Assembly (NCBI GenBank): GCA_006386115.1
Contig: VFIW01000121.1
Span: 106,526 to 170,525 of the forward strand
DNA from: Globisporangium splendens
Taxonomy: Eukaryota > Oomycota > Peronosporomycetes > Pythiales > Pythiaceae
Reading direction: 5' to 3'
DNA length: 64,000 nt
Shown here: in pieces, positions 9,751-19,705 of the stretch
Layout: each line of letters starts with the position of its first letter
Position numbering within the stretch: position 1 is the first letter of the stretch
Notes under the pieces: model-generated
Seen by the model: the letters and a program-made list of their open reading frames with translations, nothing else
The model's database searches: none
Told to the model about the DNA's origin: nothing
Program-made: the position numbers and the translations under genes

Positions 9751-12087
9751 TTAGCAAAACAAGCCGCCAAAGCAACATGACCGGATACCAACCGCCGCAC
9801 TCGCGTCTTGCTCGATGGCGCCGTGCGCGAGCAGGAAGTCTACGATACCCGGAATAAGGTCGGCGTTCGCGCCTTCGCGAGCGCATTCGAGGACACCGGC
9901 GCCCTGCTCACTCTGGGCATCAATGTTGGCGCCGTGGCGGATCAGTATCCGCAGTACGTCCAAGTGGCCAAATAGCGCTGCAAAGTGAAGCGGCGTCATC
10001 CCAGCCATGTCACCGTCGTCTGTTGCCAACGTCTCCACGCGCTCGTTCACGGACGCGCCATACGCCAAGAGCAACTCGATGATCTCCGTCTGGCCAGTGG
10101 TCGCCGCCACGTGCAGAGCCGTAAGACCGGCGCTTGTTCGCTCATGCAAATCGGCGTGTCGCTCCTGCAATAAATAGTCAGCGATCAGAGTCCGTCCGAG
10201 CCCAGCAGCGGTGTGCAGCACCGTCGTATCACGCGCCTGTAGCATCCCGTGGTTCGCTCCGATTTCGCAAAAGTACCCGACGACATCGAGGCGGTCACTC
10301 TCGACAGCACTGATCAGCGCATCGAACCGGCAAATCCGCTGGTACTCGAGTCCGTCTGCATCGACTTCGTCGTTGGTTTCACGTTCTTGATCCTGCCTCG
10401 TCTGGTCGTTCGAGGTCACATCGTTGAGAGTACTCCAGCGCCGATTCTGCGAGTCCACAAGGTATTTCACGACATTCAGGTGGCCGGCAGCAGCCGCAAG
10501 GGACAACGGTGTGATCTTCGGGTCCGATGGTAGCTGTCTATCAAAGTCGTGGATGAAACCATTTTCCTGAAGGTAGTGCAGCACGCGAAGCTGTCCACTT
10601 GCGGCGGCGACATACGTTGCTGTCAGCCCGTCGTGTCCTTCAGCGTACAGATCAACGCCATTCTCCATCAGCGCGTCGATCACTGGGACGGCTCCATGAA
10701 CCGCAGCGATGTGCAGCGGCGTGTACCCAAAGCTGTCCTGCGCGTCAATGTCCGCGTTGTTCTCGATCAGCATTCGAGTCGCTTCTTCGTCGCCATTCTC
10801 GGCTGCAAAATGCAGGTACGTAAAGTCGCGATCTTCTGCCATCTTGAAATTGACGTCCGCTCCATTCGAGATCAGGTACTCCATGATGCTCAGGTTGCCT
10901 TTCAGCACGGCTGCGCACAGCGGCGTGACACCAAACTCGTTCGTAACATCGACCTCCAACCCTTCTTCCGAGACCAGATAGTCGAGGATCTCGAGATGGC
11001 CGTTGACGGCAGCAGTATGAATCGGAGAGCTCCGATGCTCTCTCCAGTTCGGATCCACCGCCAAGAGGTACTTTAGAACTTCTGCGTGACCAAACTCAGC
11101 GGCCGCACAAAGTGGCGTTGCGCCATCTATGGTCTCGCTCCCGACATCTGCGCCGCGACTCACGAGCAGCGTCACCATCTGCAAATCGCCTCGAATCGCA
11201 GCTCGGTGCAGCGGCGTCGTCGCTGTTTTCTCGTCGTGCGTGTTAATATCGGCACCACCATCCAGCAGCATCTGCGCGGTCTCGATCGACCCCTGTGCCG
11301 CCGTAAAATCCAGCGGCGTGACGCCAGACTCCATCGTTGCATTCACGTCAGCACCCTTAGAAAGCAAGAGCTGCACCATCTCGAGGTTGTCTTTCGCGCA
11401 CGCAGTATGTAGCGGTCGCCAGTCGGCTTCTGTGGCTTCAGGATCAGCGCCATGATCCAGCAGAAACGCTACGATCTCCAGATACCCTTTGCGGACCGCC
11501 CAATACAGTGCCGTGCACCCGCTTCGGTCGAGCAAATTGACCTGAATCGTGGCGCCACCTGCTAGAATCAACCGCTCGACGACCGCAAAGTGGCCGTTCT
11601 TCGCAGCGCCATGCAGCGGCGTCATACCGTTTTTCCCGCCTTGTGCATTGACATCCGCGCCGAGCGTAAGCAGCAGATCGACTACCTGGTGCTTGCCCTT
11701 TCCCGCCGCGAGTAGCAGTGCCGTCGCGCCTTTCTGGTCATCGCGCGTCTCCACGTCAACGTCGCCGCTCTTAATAAGCTCTTCGATCTGCGCGAGGTCC
11801 CCGCGCTGCACGGCATCATGCAGCTCCGAGGCGCCCGTGACACTGGTCTCACTGAAGCGTCGGTCTCGCGCGAGGCTGCCGCGCTCCGAGGACGTGTCTT
11901 CGGGCAGGAACGCAGCCTCGATCGTCGCGCCGCCAAACGCAAAGTCGCGCGCGCTCGACGTGCGCACGAGCACGTTGCCCACGGCCGCCATCAGCGGATT
12001 CTCCGGCGCTGCTGCTGCTGCGCCGAGAGCGGCAGGCGCACTGAGCGGCGCTCCATCCAGCGCACGCACTGCGTCGTCTTTCGCCAT
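9751..12087 (-). CDS. Multi-ankyrin-repeat protein
   Basis: 778-aa protein made almost entirely of ankyrin repeats. I count about 19 units of roughly 33 residues from near residue 87 to near 760, each with the TPLHxAAxxGH-type core (for example MTPLHGAAKNGH, TTPLHRAAIRGD, YTPLHIAAVHGA, MTPLHFAALFGH). A less regular, charged linker separates repeats 14 and 15. There is no signal peptide, membrane helix or kinase domain, so the most that can be said is an intracellular protein-protein scaffold. The C-terminus ends IRSCCFGGLFC; the clustered cysteines could be S-acylated, but no CaaX box is present. The frame stays open upstream to 12162 without an ATG, so 12087 (MAKDDAV) is the first ATG. An initiator-like site lies at 12160-12175. 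Confidence 0.9.
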   Translation of the reverse strand: MAKDDAVRALDGAPLSAPAALGAAAAAPENPLMAAVGNVLVRTSSARDFAFGGATIEAAFLPEDTSSERGSLARDRRFSETSVTGASELHDAVQRGDLAQIEELIKSGDVDVETRDDQKGATALLLAAGKGKHQVVDLLLTLGADVNAQGGKNGMTPLHGAAKNGHFAVVERLILAGGATIQVNLLDRSGCTALYWAVRKGYLEIVAFLLDHGADPEATEADWRPLHTACAKDNLEMVQLLLSKGADVNATMESGVTPLDFTAAQGSIETAQMLLDGGADINTHDEKTATTPLHRAAIRGDLQMVTLLVSRGADVGSETIDGATPLCAAAEFGHAEVLKYLLAVDPNWREHRSSPIHTAAVNGHLEILDYLVSEEGLEVDVTNEFGVTPLCAAVLKGNLSIMEYLISNGADVNFKMAEDRDFTYLHFAAENGDEEATRMLIENNADIDAQDSFGYTPLHIAAVHGAVPVIDALMENGVDLYAEGHDGLTATYVAAASGQLRVLHYLQENGFIHDFDRQLPSDPKITPLSLAAAAGHLNVVKYLVDSQNRRWSTLNDVTSNDQTRQDQERETNDEVDADGLEYQRICRFDALISAVESDRLDVVGYFCEIGANHGMLQARDTTVLHTAAGLGRTLIADYLLQERHADLHERTSAGLTALHVAATTGQTEIIELLLAYGASVNERVETLATDDGDMAGMTPLHFAALFGHLDVLRILIRHGANIDAQSEQGAGVLECAREGANADLIPGIVDFLLAHGAIEQDASAAVGIRSCCFGGLFC

Positions 12088-12159
12088 CGCCTGCCTCGTT
12101 GATACGCTGCGCTCGTTGTCCACCACACGCACACGGAAGTCTGGGACTGGTCTCTGTGT

Positions 12160-12175
12160 CAATGCTCGAATGCGC
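12160..12175 (-). promoter_or_regulatory. Candidate oomycete initiator of the ankyrin gene
   Basis: Minus-strand GCGCATTCGAGCATTG matches GCTCATTYYNCAWTTT at about 11 of 16 positions, including the central CATT. Predicted start near 12171, about 84 nt before the ATG at 12087. Confidence 0.35.
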
Positions 12176-14600
12176 CGCTGTTGTCTTCAAGGCGCGCGCT
12201 CTCGTCTGCCGCATTGGCTGCTGCTTCCTTTCCGTCGGTCGGTGGCGTCGATTAATGCAGGTGCAAACCGATGGATTTTCCTGTTGCGGCACGAAAAAAT
12301 CAGCAGCAATACCTGTAAAACTGCATACTGAATGTGTTCAATACATACCGGTACGATCCGGTATTGATACCATGGAATACCAGTTTAGTCCGGTTTGTAC
12401 CGACTGGTCGATACAAAAATCCAGTATAGAATACCGGTGTTATCCGACAGTGTTAAGGGTACTAATGATGAATAGAAGGCCGGCTCCTACAGCGACATGT
12501 CACTACCGGTATATACCAGTGACTCTTGATTCGTCCACTGACTCCTCACACACAAACCCATCCTGACGTTGCAGCGCTGATGCAGTGCCGACGCAATGCC
12601 ACGCAAAAGAGAGAGCCCACGATCGGATGTGCACAGAAAACCTAATGGGTGCGACGTTGAAGTTTTTTGGCGGAGCGTCGTTGTCGCCAGCGTCGACGCC
12701 TAATAAATGCTGCGCTGATTCAGAAAACTCATCTGTCCATTGCACCTGAGCTGACTTTTTGTTGCGATTAAAAGAGTTCTCAAGTGTTCAGTCGGCAAAG
12801 ATACTGACTGACGCATCCACCATCGTTACGACAGAGCCGACTTGCTGCTGTTGCCTCCATCAAAGCAAAATTCGAAGCACTACAGCAATTTGGCTGGGTA
12901 CTGGAGACCGACCGTGCGTCATTGGAGCCGAAATCATGAGTGCTTTTGAGCATGTCACTACGTGGATGCCTACGAAGGCAGCACATTCTGTGCATGTCCA
13001 TTGGACATTGTGTAACAACGGCCGACTGCTGCTTTGACGCTGGCGCAAATCTCAAGTCCAAGAGTTTGAATACCACATGAATGGGTGCAACGCGATTGCC
13101 CAAAGAGGAGGATCGGCCAATCGTGTGGCTGGGGTAAAATGCCAGTGCTGTCCAGTCTGACGGCTCAGCACCATCCAGTTTTCGACAGTCCCGAGAGCCA
13201 TCAGACTGAACAAATCGGACACGCCATTGACGTCATCTACATGGAAGAAACCTTCTTTAGTACATCCAAATCAATATGCTGAACGTACAAAATGATAACA
13301 AAGCGCCAATTTTACTGTGATATGTGATGAAAGTGTGGCTTACATGGTGAGAGCACTCTGGCCAATGAGGATGCAAACTTGATATCCCCAACCCCATCGC
13401 ACTTAATGCTAGAGGTCTCAGCAACCATAATTGTTGCACCCAGAAGGCGAAAAAATAGAACTCCACAAGCGCACTAGCTCCAGTTGCAGCACCGAAGTAC
13501 GCACGTCACGGTTGTCGAATGCCCATTCACAACTTCTTCTTCTGAATTGTGTATCATTTTGATCCAGGATCTTATTATAGAGTAGGAAGCATTGGCTTAT
13601 CCTCACTGCTGCAGCTAGGAGCATTGAACGTTTCTACTTCCCCAATGAAGGGCTACATCCTCACTGTTGCAACAAATAACTTGAGCATGGTCTAGTTGCC
13701 CAATGAGGGGTCTGCCATCCAGACATATTGGAAACAAAACTGGACCGTTGCTGGTTTCTTTTTGGTGTCATTGGCCAATCAGATGCGAGAACGACTCGTT
13801 GCGATCCGACGATATCCAGAAAAGCGAACCCATTCGCCTTTTCCCTTTCGTGCGCAAAGCGAACTTAGTGGCCCCATCCCACCTCCTTTTCCTCTTTATC
13901 TGTGACAGCATCCAGAAAAAACGAACCTTAGTTGCTGCCAAAGTCATTGCCTCACAGTTCAACAATGAGAGCGTCGAAAAAATCTGTGTTTCATATGGCA
14001 TGAACACATCTTGGGACTCGCGTAAAACGAATTCGCGAGTTGCACTTTCGGGTGGGTAGTCACCCCCATCAGTTGGCAGGTTTTAAGTTCGTGGTGACCA
14101 GACCACCGCATGCTCTCATCGCCGCCACAATAGGACGAACTGGCCCGCACCGCCCTTGATCCGATCGCAGTCATCTCGGAGACTGACAAAGGCTATCAAA
14201 TGTTATCTCCTGTAAAATTTGCTACAATTTTGGTGATCACATTATAAAGGCGAGATCAAGAAAGGTGTCAACAGCGCGATAATCTTTATCATTTAATCGT
14301 GTTCAGTGCTCTGATAATGGCAAAACGTCTCACATTTGATTGATCGCTGTGTTCTCCCAGTGTCCGTACCAAACAGAACTGTCGTCTCGTGGCGTGCGAA
14401 CTTACTGAGCACATTCCCCCTCCCCTTCTGCGCCACAGAAGAGAGAGAAAAAAACCACCTCGTCCTCCTTTTCTATCCTATCTAAGTACACTCGCCCCTC
14501 AACTCCACGATCGGGTGTGCACGCCCGCATCCAGTACACAAGTTGCGCGCTCCGAGACACATCGTCGGCATCAGTATCGGAAGTTAAGCAGAGAGTCATC
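12176..14600. other. 2.4-kb intergenic region with degenerate palindromic array
   Basis: No supported gene; short frames on both strands lack domains. Around 12340-12530 the sequence is unusually rich in ACCGGT/GGTATC-type words (ATACCGGTAC, GATCCGGTATTGATACC, GAATACCGGTG, CTACCGGTATATACC), forming several imperfect palindromes. Between 13590 and 13720 two imperfect copies of a roughly 60-bp segment follow each other (CCTCACTG...CCCAATGA). A weak initiator-like GCACATTCCCC at 14409 precedes the next gene. Confidence 0.5.
12340..12530. repeat. Cluster of ACCGGT/GGTATC imperfect palindromes
   Basis: At least four words of the form ATACCGG(T/A) or its complement occur within 190 bp. One is the near-palindrome ACTACCGGTATATACCAGT near 12502. 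Related words recur near 17290 (TTACCGGTATTC), 17745-17790 (ATTGGTACATTGTACCATC) and 53250-53360. It may be a relic of a hairpin-rich element; no function is claimed. Confidence 0.35.
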
Positions 14601-17129
14601 ATGGTGCAGCTTTCCGCGGCGCTGGCGCGTGCGCGCACTCTCGTCGCGAGCTACGCGTACTGGATGGCGTGGAGCTCGGCGCTGTACATGCCGCTGTTCG
14701 CGTACCCGCTCTACTCGCGCTGGCTCAGCATCCTGCGCAACAGCGAGCTGCTGGGCGTGTCCAACATCGTCAAGGGCAGCTTCTTCGGCTTCGTGCAGGA
14801 CCTCGCCATCTGCTTCCAGACGCTGCTCATCGTGCGCGTCGCGCTCGCGCTCCATGACCGCGTGCGAGCGAGCTTCGCGACGACCACGAACGGCCAGTAC
14901 CTGCTCGTGGCTATGACTGAGGCGCAGAACGAGGAACACGCGACCAACTCGACCAAGATGATGGGGCTGCTCATGAAAGTGCTGCGCGGGTGTGCGCGCG
15001 TCGTCGTCGTGCTGACGCTCGTGTTCGCGTTCTTGTGGGCCACGCTCGCGGTGTTTATCGACTTTGGACTGCTCATCACGTTCCACCCACGCCTGAACCG
15101 CGGCTTTGTCGAGATGTATTTCATGTTTGCCGACCAGTTCATGGCGTCCGTCGTGAGCCCCGAAGTGCTCACGCCGTCGATCATCGCGGGCCTCGTCTCG
15201 TACATCCTGTCGCTCGCGTGGTGGACCTACGGGTTCGCAGCCGACAAGATCGCGCTCCCGGAATTCGACATCCTCTTCTGCTTCAGGGGCCACCACAGTA
15301 GTACACGACGCACAAGCACTGGCAGCGACGCGACCAATCGCTCCCGTGCCGCTGTGCCGCCATTGCCAGGAGCTCCAGCGCAGCGCAAGCGTGAGAAAGT
15401 CGCGGACGTGAAATCGCGCGCCGGTAGCCCCATGGCGTGGGTGTTTAACGCGTTCACATCGCTGAACTTCCGGTACGTGTTCCTCACCATCACGGTGTAC
15501 GTGTCTGCGTTGCAGGCGACGATCGCGCTCGACGGCGACGGCAACGACATTTACCTCATGTCGAACGCCATGTTCTCGCTGCAGATGGAGAACTACTTGC
15601 GACCCCCAGACTCGGCACACACGATGCTCATGCCGCTCTCAACTAACCAGCACACGGAGTTCCTCGTCTCGACCATCGGCACGAACGAAGTGTTTTCCAT
15701 CGAAGGCAACGACACGCTGGCCACATACCCGTTCTGGCGCAAGACGCTCGGGTACATGGGCAAGAAGTGGTTCAATATCGTGCCAACGGCCGCGAGCAAG
15801 AAGAAGTACAACGGAAAATTCAAGCCCGACATTATTTTCATCAACATGGAGTCGTGGCGTGCTCACGACATCGGCTGCATCGGTGGTGCCGAGTTGAAGG
15901 CTAAGTTCAACCAGACACCGTCGCCGTTCTTTGACGAATTCAGCAAGTCCGGGATCCTGTTCAAAAGCCACTACACGCCGTCAATCCAGACGTCGCGCAC
16001 GCTCATGTCGTCGCTCTTTGGCGTGATGCCGTCGTTCACGGACGGCTCGGCCGTGCGCGATATCAAGAAGCTGAAGCTGCGTATCCAGGGCATCCAGAAC
16101 CTGTTGCGCGACATGCTCGGGTACGTCACGGGGTTCTGGTCGGCCGTGAGTTTCAAGTGGGAGGACTGGGACGGCTTCTTCAAGGACCACGGCATCGACT
16201 TCCGCGTTGACCAGGATAGCTTGTTGCAGTACTTGACTGAGGAGCAGAAGGCAAAGCTGACGGACGATGACCGATTCTCCTGGGGACGTCACGACCCGAT
16301 CTCGTTTGCGGCGCTGGAGAACTACCTCGAAGCGCGAGCCAAGCAGCCCGACCGAAAACCGATGTTCCTTGACGTGTACTCGATCACGAGCCACGATCCG
16401 TGGGTCGTCCCGAGCAAGTTTGTCTCGGATAATGTGTCTGCGCTGCTGACGGAGCACAACGAGCGGTACCTGAAGGCGATGAACATGGCCGATCGCGCAC
16501 TGGGCAAGCTCATTACAAACCTGCGCTCGAAGGGGCTCTTGGAGAACACGATCGTGATCATCGAGGGCGACCACGGCTACGGCCGCATGGAGCACGGCGA
16601 CAACCCAGATGTGATCTCGTCGTTTGTATACGAAGTGGCGACACACATCCCGTTGCTGATCCTGGCCGATGATTTCATCCCGGATTCGCAAAAGGGCACA
16701 CAGGTGACCGACGTCACGTCGCAGACCGACATCCTCGCGACGATCGCTGACATGATCGGTCTTGAAGGGTTCACGCAGCACGGTGTCGGTCACTCTGCGA
16801 TGCGCAAGGAGAGCGGGCGGCGCGTGGTGCTGGAGAACCCATACCACCGCGGCACCAAGGGTGTGCGTGTGGGCGACCTCAAGTACGCGTTCTACGGCTC
16901 AGGCGCGTTCGAAGTATTTAACGTGGCGAAGGATCCGGGCGAGTACTCGCCGATCGAGAAGGGCACGGGTCCGGAGCACATGAGCAACGAGACGCGCGCG
17001 AACTTCGAGTACGCGACCAAGCTCATCGACACGTCCATGTACTTGTACAAGAGCAATGCGTTCATGCCGGAATCAGCACATGGGTCGCCGTCCTTGACAC
17101 AGCAGCCAGAGAAAGAGAGACGCCCATAG
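14601..17129 (+). CDS. LtaS/MdoB-like membrane phosphoglycerol-transferase or sulfatase family protein
   Basis: 842-aa protein with the layout of bacterial lipoteichoic-acid synthases: five membrane segments in the first 310 residues (about 17-40, 57-80, 133-158, 190-215, 290-312), then a large alkaline-phosphatase/sulfatase-fold domain. Visible metal and catalytic motifs are DIIFINMESW (near 410), the likely nucleophile region SIQTSRTLMSSL (near 462), the SITSHDPW segment (near 595) and EGDHGYGRMEHG (near 655). In this family the threonine attacks a phospholipid head group and transfers phosphoglycerol or phosphoethanolamine outside the cell. Here substrate and acceptor are unknown, because oomycetes have no lipoteichoic acid. 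The frame extends upstream to 14517, but the ATG at 14601 (MVQLSAAL) directly precedes the first helix and is preferred. The C-terminal tail is short and polar. Flanks are unrelated genes. Confidence 0.85.
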   Translation: MVQLSAALARARTLVASYAYWMAWSSALYMPLFAYPLYSRWLSILRNSELLGVSNIVKGSFFGFVQDLAICFQTLLIVRVALALHDRVRASFATTTNGQYLLVAMTEAQNEEHATNSTKMMGLLMKVLRGCARVVVVLTLVFAFLWATLAVFIDFGLLITFHPRLNRGFVEMYFMFADQFMASVVSPEVLTPSIIAGLVSYILSLAWWTYGFAADKIALPEFDILFCFRGHHSSTRRTSTGSDATNRSRAAVPPLPGAPAQRKREKVADVKSRAGSPMAWVFNAFTSLNFRYVFLTITVYVSALQATIALDGDGNDIYLMSNAMFSLQMENYLRPPDSAHTMLMPLSTNQHTEFLVSTIGTNEVFSIEGNDTLATYPFWRKTLGYMGKKWFNIVPTAASKKKYNGKFKPDIIFINMESWRAHDIGCIGGAELKAKFNQTPSPFFDEFSKSGILFKSHYTPSIQTSRTLMSSLFGVMPSFTDGSAVRDIKKLKLRIQGIQNLLRDMLGYVTGFWSAVSFKWEDWDGFFKDHGIDFRVDQDSLLQYLTEEQKAKLTDDDRFSWGRHDPISFAALENYLEARAKQPDRKPMFLDVYSITSHDPWVVPSKFVSDNVSALLTEHNERYLKAMNMADRALGKLITNLRSKGLLENTIVIIEGDHGYGRMEHGDNPDVISSFVYEVATHIPLLILADDFIPDSQKGTQVTDVTSQTDILATIADMIGLEGFTQHGVGHSAMRKESGRRVVLENPYHRGTKGVRVGDLKYAFYGSGAFEVFNVAKDPGEYSPIEKGTGPEHMSNETRANFEYATKLIDTSMYLYKSNAFMPESAHGSPSLTQQPEKERRP

Positions 17130-18153
17130 ATGCATTAGGCACAATAGATAGATTTATCCCCCAAACGCAGCACAACACACACGTAACCTACAATTGGTGT
17201 TGCAAATTTGCATTTGGTGGGGAGAAATGAAAATCACGATCTATAATCCGGTCTTCTATTTATTAGTGCCTTCTTAAAACCAGAACACAGATAGTTACCG
17301 GTATTCTACATTTGAGGTTTGTGTGTGAGACCTGGGGAACAAAAGTGTCCATGTGGACGCGACATTCTCTCCAATGAAGGCTTGTTTCTCACTTGAGAGA
17401 ATGGGGCGAGTTAGCTTTTCTTGTAGCCCATGAGCCCCAGCTTGTGAGGAGACTTGAGTGTTTGATGGTAAATCGAGAAGTGAGATTGAGAAAACTGTTT
17501 AAGAAAAAAACTCAACTACTTCGTTGCTACTCCTTGCTCCCCTTGGGGCTCTTCCTACTCGTGTTCTTTCACTTGCGTGCTACTTGATTTTTTACTGGAT
17601 TTTTTACTGGATTTTCTCATATCTCATTTTTCTTCATTTTGTGTGGACAGGAGGGCTTCTGAGATAACAGATGGATTCTCGTCCTATCTTTACCTATGCA
17701 TAAACATACAATCATTCCTAAAGATGTCGTAATCATCTACCAACATTCCGATGTACCGAAATATTGGTACATTGTACCATCATGGTACCGTCCACGCTTA
17801 CAGTCAAACACTTCAGGGTCGCACACCGTCAAGTTCAACTTGGCGCTGATCCAGTTAGTGTCGGGAAACAGGAAATTATCATTGAGCTCGCGTCATTATC
17901 GTTTGAGTGGATTGTTCATTCTGCCGACAATCGAACGCTGCTTGCCATGAACGTTAGAACACTCAGGCCGGGGGTACAGCATCAATCATGTCTTCTTGAA
18001 GTTGGTCCAACATTCATCCTGCTTGCTTGTCGAGTGTTCGAGATTGCTACACGGATGCTGGCGCATATCTTGGTCGAGGCGTAGATGATGCCATGTGGAT
18101 CGGTCTTGTTGTGCTCAACAACGCACAAAAGATCAACCATGTTCTTTCCCATA
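17130..18153. other. 1-kb intergenic region left of the gypsy LTR
   Basis: AT-rich, no recognised gene. Contains a short tandem TTTTTACTGGA repeat at about 17587-17615 and palindromic GGTACC-type words at 17745-17790 resembling the 12.3-kb cluster. Frames of 84-106 codons between 17696 and 18084 have no domain. This is the outer flank of the LTR starting at 18154. Confidence 0.45.
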
Positions 18154-18805
18154 TGTAATGGGGCGCTGTTCACAACAGTCCCCAAAACACAGCACACACG
18201 CTTGTGCCAGGGGAAGCGATTCTCCCGACTTGGAGGGAGAGAAGACGACTTGAGGGCTTGAGAGAAAATTTGCAACTGAATTGAAATGCTTGTGGTTCCT
18301 GTCGCTACTTACGAATGAACCTCAAGGGATCATACACGTTTTATAACTAAAACCTAAACATGCACAATAAAACCTATGAATCTGATATATAAAACCTTGG
18401 GTACACTGAGGTTGAACCCACGAGATCTTCGAGAAGCTTGAACTTGAAGTCCTGTGGAAAATTCCCTGCAAAGTGATTGGCTACAGCCACTCACTTCAGG
18501 TGGCAGAGACACGTTGGTCTCATCACCAGTGCAGTTTCCCAAGTAGGAACCATCACTCAGTACTTGATTAGTACATGGATGTCATCACTCTGTACTGATT
18601 AGTACATGTGAACAACATTCTGCACTGATCAGCACAGAGAGCACTCGTGACGTCATGGGATGACGTCACATGTGCATGTGGGGACTGTCGTACTGTAATC
18701 CCTTTGTTACTTGTCTCTCCACAATGCACACTGAAGGTGGTGTGTTCGACACTAAAGTAGGACACAGCCGCACCTTCATGTAATGGCTAGGTATAGCCCA
18801 TTACA
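18154..18805 (-). mobile_element. LTR of a Ty3/gypsy chromovirus (minus orientation), 3' LTR of a truncated copy
   Basis: 652 bp, starting (minus strand) TGTAATGGG and ending CCATTACA. Closely similar over its whole length to the 42.2- and 45.9-kb LTRs and more distantly to the one at 38.2-38.8 kb. The element interior lies to the right: a purine-rich tract (plus-strand TCATCCCCTCCTT, 18806-18818) abuts it, as expected for the PPT next to a 3' LTR. Contains paired TGACGTCA octamers at 18648 and 18661. Confidence 0.8.
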
Positions 18806-18862
18806 TCATCCCCTCCTTAAAGTCACAAGTACCTTGCGTACTTTTGCAGACCTTCCGGAGCA

Positions 18863-18878
18863 GTTCACTTTCCAATCG
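18863..18878 (+). promoter_or_regulatory. Initiator of the retroelement antisense gene (copy 1)
   Basis: GTTCACTTTCCAATCG matches the oomycete initiator GCTCATTYYNCAWTTT at about 12 of 16 positions. The expected start A at 18867 is 15 nt before the ATG at 18882, the same spacing as in the two other copies. Confidence 0.6.
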
Positions 18879-18881
18879 GCC

Positions 18882-19171
18882 ATGAAGCGACCAAGTGACC
18901 AAGTGAACCAAGGTGAAGAACGTCCGTTGTCTAAGCGACAGCAGACAGCTCCAGAACTCTTCGACGTATCCTCCATTCTGAAGAAGAAGGGGGATCTCGA
19001 GTTCTACAAGGAGCGGTTCTTCAGTTGGCGTCGGATCAACGATCGCGATGATCCGAACCAACACATCGCAGCCCAGAGAGACTCATGGCGAACATTTGTT
19101 CGTCTTGAGAATGAGAACAAGATGGGGCGTCTTCTTCGTCGTGGCAATGCTCGTGCCGAAAGAAGAACTCC
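18882..19171 (+). CDS. Retroelement antisense coiled-coil protein, 5' fragment
   Basis: 97 codons starting MKRPSDQVNQ, opposite in strand to the element it belongs to. The protein has a basic start, then a conserved block (FYKERFFSWRRINDRDDPNQ) and EN-rich helix (FVRLENENKM). It is almost identical to the first 97 residues of the antisense ORF at 44720-45787 and related to the one at 38897-39916. The frame is intact up to an N at 19172, after which the sequence becomes an unrelated minus-strand gene, so the C-terminal coiled coil is missing here. Function unknown. Residue 34 of the wider open frame is the real start, because the earlier ATG (18783) lies inside the LTR. Confidence 0.6.
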
Positions 19172-19172
19172 N
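19172..19172. other. Ambiguous base at a probable assembly junction
   Basis: The only N in the window. The left side follows the retroelement sequence exactly as far as AGAAGAACTCC, which in the 45.5-kb copy continues into the rest of the element. The right side is the low-complexity stem of an unrelated minus-strand gene. The N therefore probably marks a gap or chimeric join rather than one uncertain base. Confidence 0.8.
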
Positions 19173-19705
19173 GCCTTCGTCTCAGGAGTCTTCGTCTCAG
19201 GAGCCTGTGTCTCTACTTCCTTGGTTTCTGGTGCCTTGGTGTCGAGTTCTTTGGTATCAGGAGCCGTGGTGGCTAGTGCTGGAGTCACCGTTGCTTCAGA
19301 CGTGGGAACTGGAGTGCTGCCGGCTGCTGGTGCTTCTGCGGGGCTATCTACACCAGCTAGCGTGCCGTCACTGCTTGCCGCATTCGCAATCGGAGTCATA
19401 GCTGCATTGGCGAGCAGGTTCGAGTCTTCTTCCGTCAAGTACAATTCGTCTTCGCGAGCTCCACGGTGTTGCACTGGAGCGTCGAGCGTATTGTCGGGAC
19501 TCTTTTCAATCGCCAGCACCAAACCATTGTCACCGTTCAGTCCATTGCGCATCACTCGTTTGTCTTCACGACCCATCGTCAATGTCGTCACGGTGCCAAC
19601 TTGAATGATAGAGAAGACGCTACAGACGACGACGCTGAGCCCGAGGACGCGGATGAGCCAATTGCTTGGTTGGTGCTCTCGACTCACACTATGCACTGGA
19701 GCCAT
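19173..19705 (-). CDS. N-terminal part of a predicted single-pass (type II-like) membrane protein, truncated at the N
   Basis: About 177 codons from ATG 19705 (MAPVHSVSREHQ). A short basic cytosolic tail is followed by one hydrophobic segment, WLIRVLGLSVVVCSVFSIIQ (about residues 17-36). The rest is a charged and then Thr/Pro/Ala-rich region ending in degenerate repeats of APETK/LDTK type before the frame meets the N at 19172. This looks like a signal-anchor protein with a mucin-like stem, an arrangement common in Golgi enzymes and cell-surface proteins, but the functional domain lies in the missing part and I do not recognise the family. The first segment could also be an internal signal sequence. 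Confidence 0.55.

Noticed and set aside
12088..12162. Extension of the ankyrin protein to 12162
   Set aside because: The codon at 12162 is TTG, not ATG; the first in-frame ATG is at 12087.
14560..14600. 5S-rRNA-like word (GGAAGTTAAGC) just before the LtaS-like gene
   Set aside because: Only about 11 bases resemble the 5S internal region; the flanks do not fold or match 5S rRNA, so treated as chance.
17764..18084. 106-codon frame left of the gypsy LTR
   Set aside because: Weakly protein-like but without recognisable motif; could be transposon debris, not enough to annotate.
18783..19604. 273-codon frame running through the N at 19172
   Set aside because: Chimeric: left part is the retroelement antisense protein, right part is the reverse strand of the 19705 gene. 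The first ATG lies inside the LTR.
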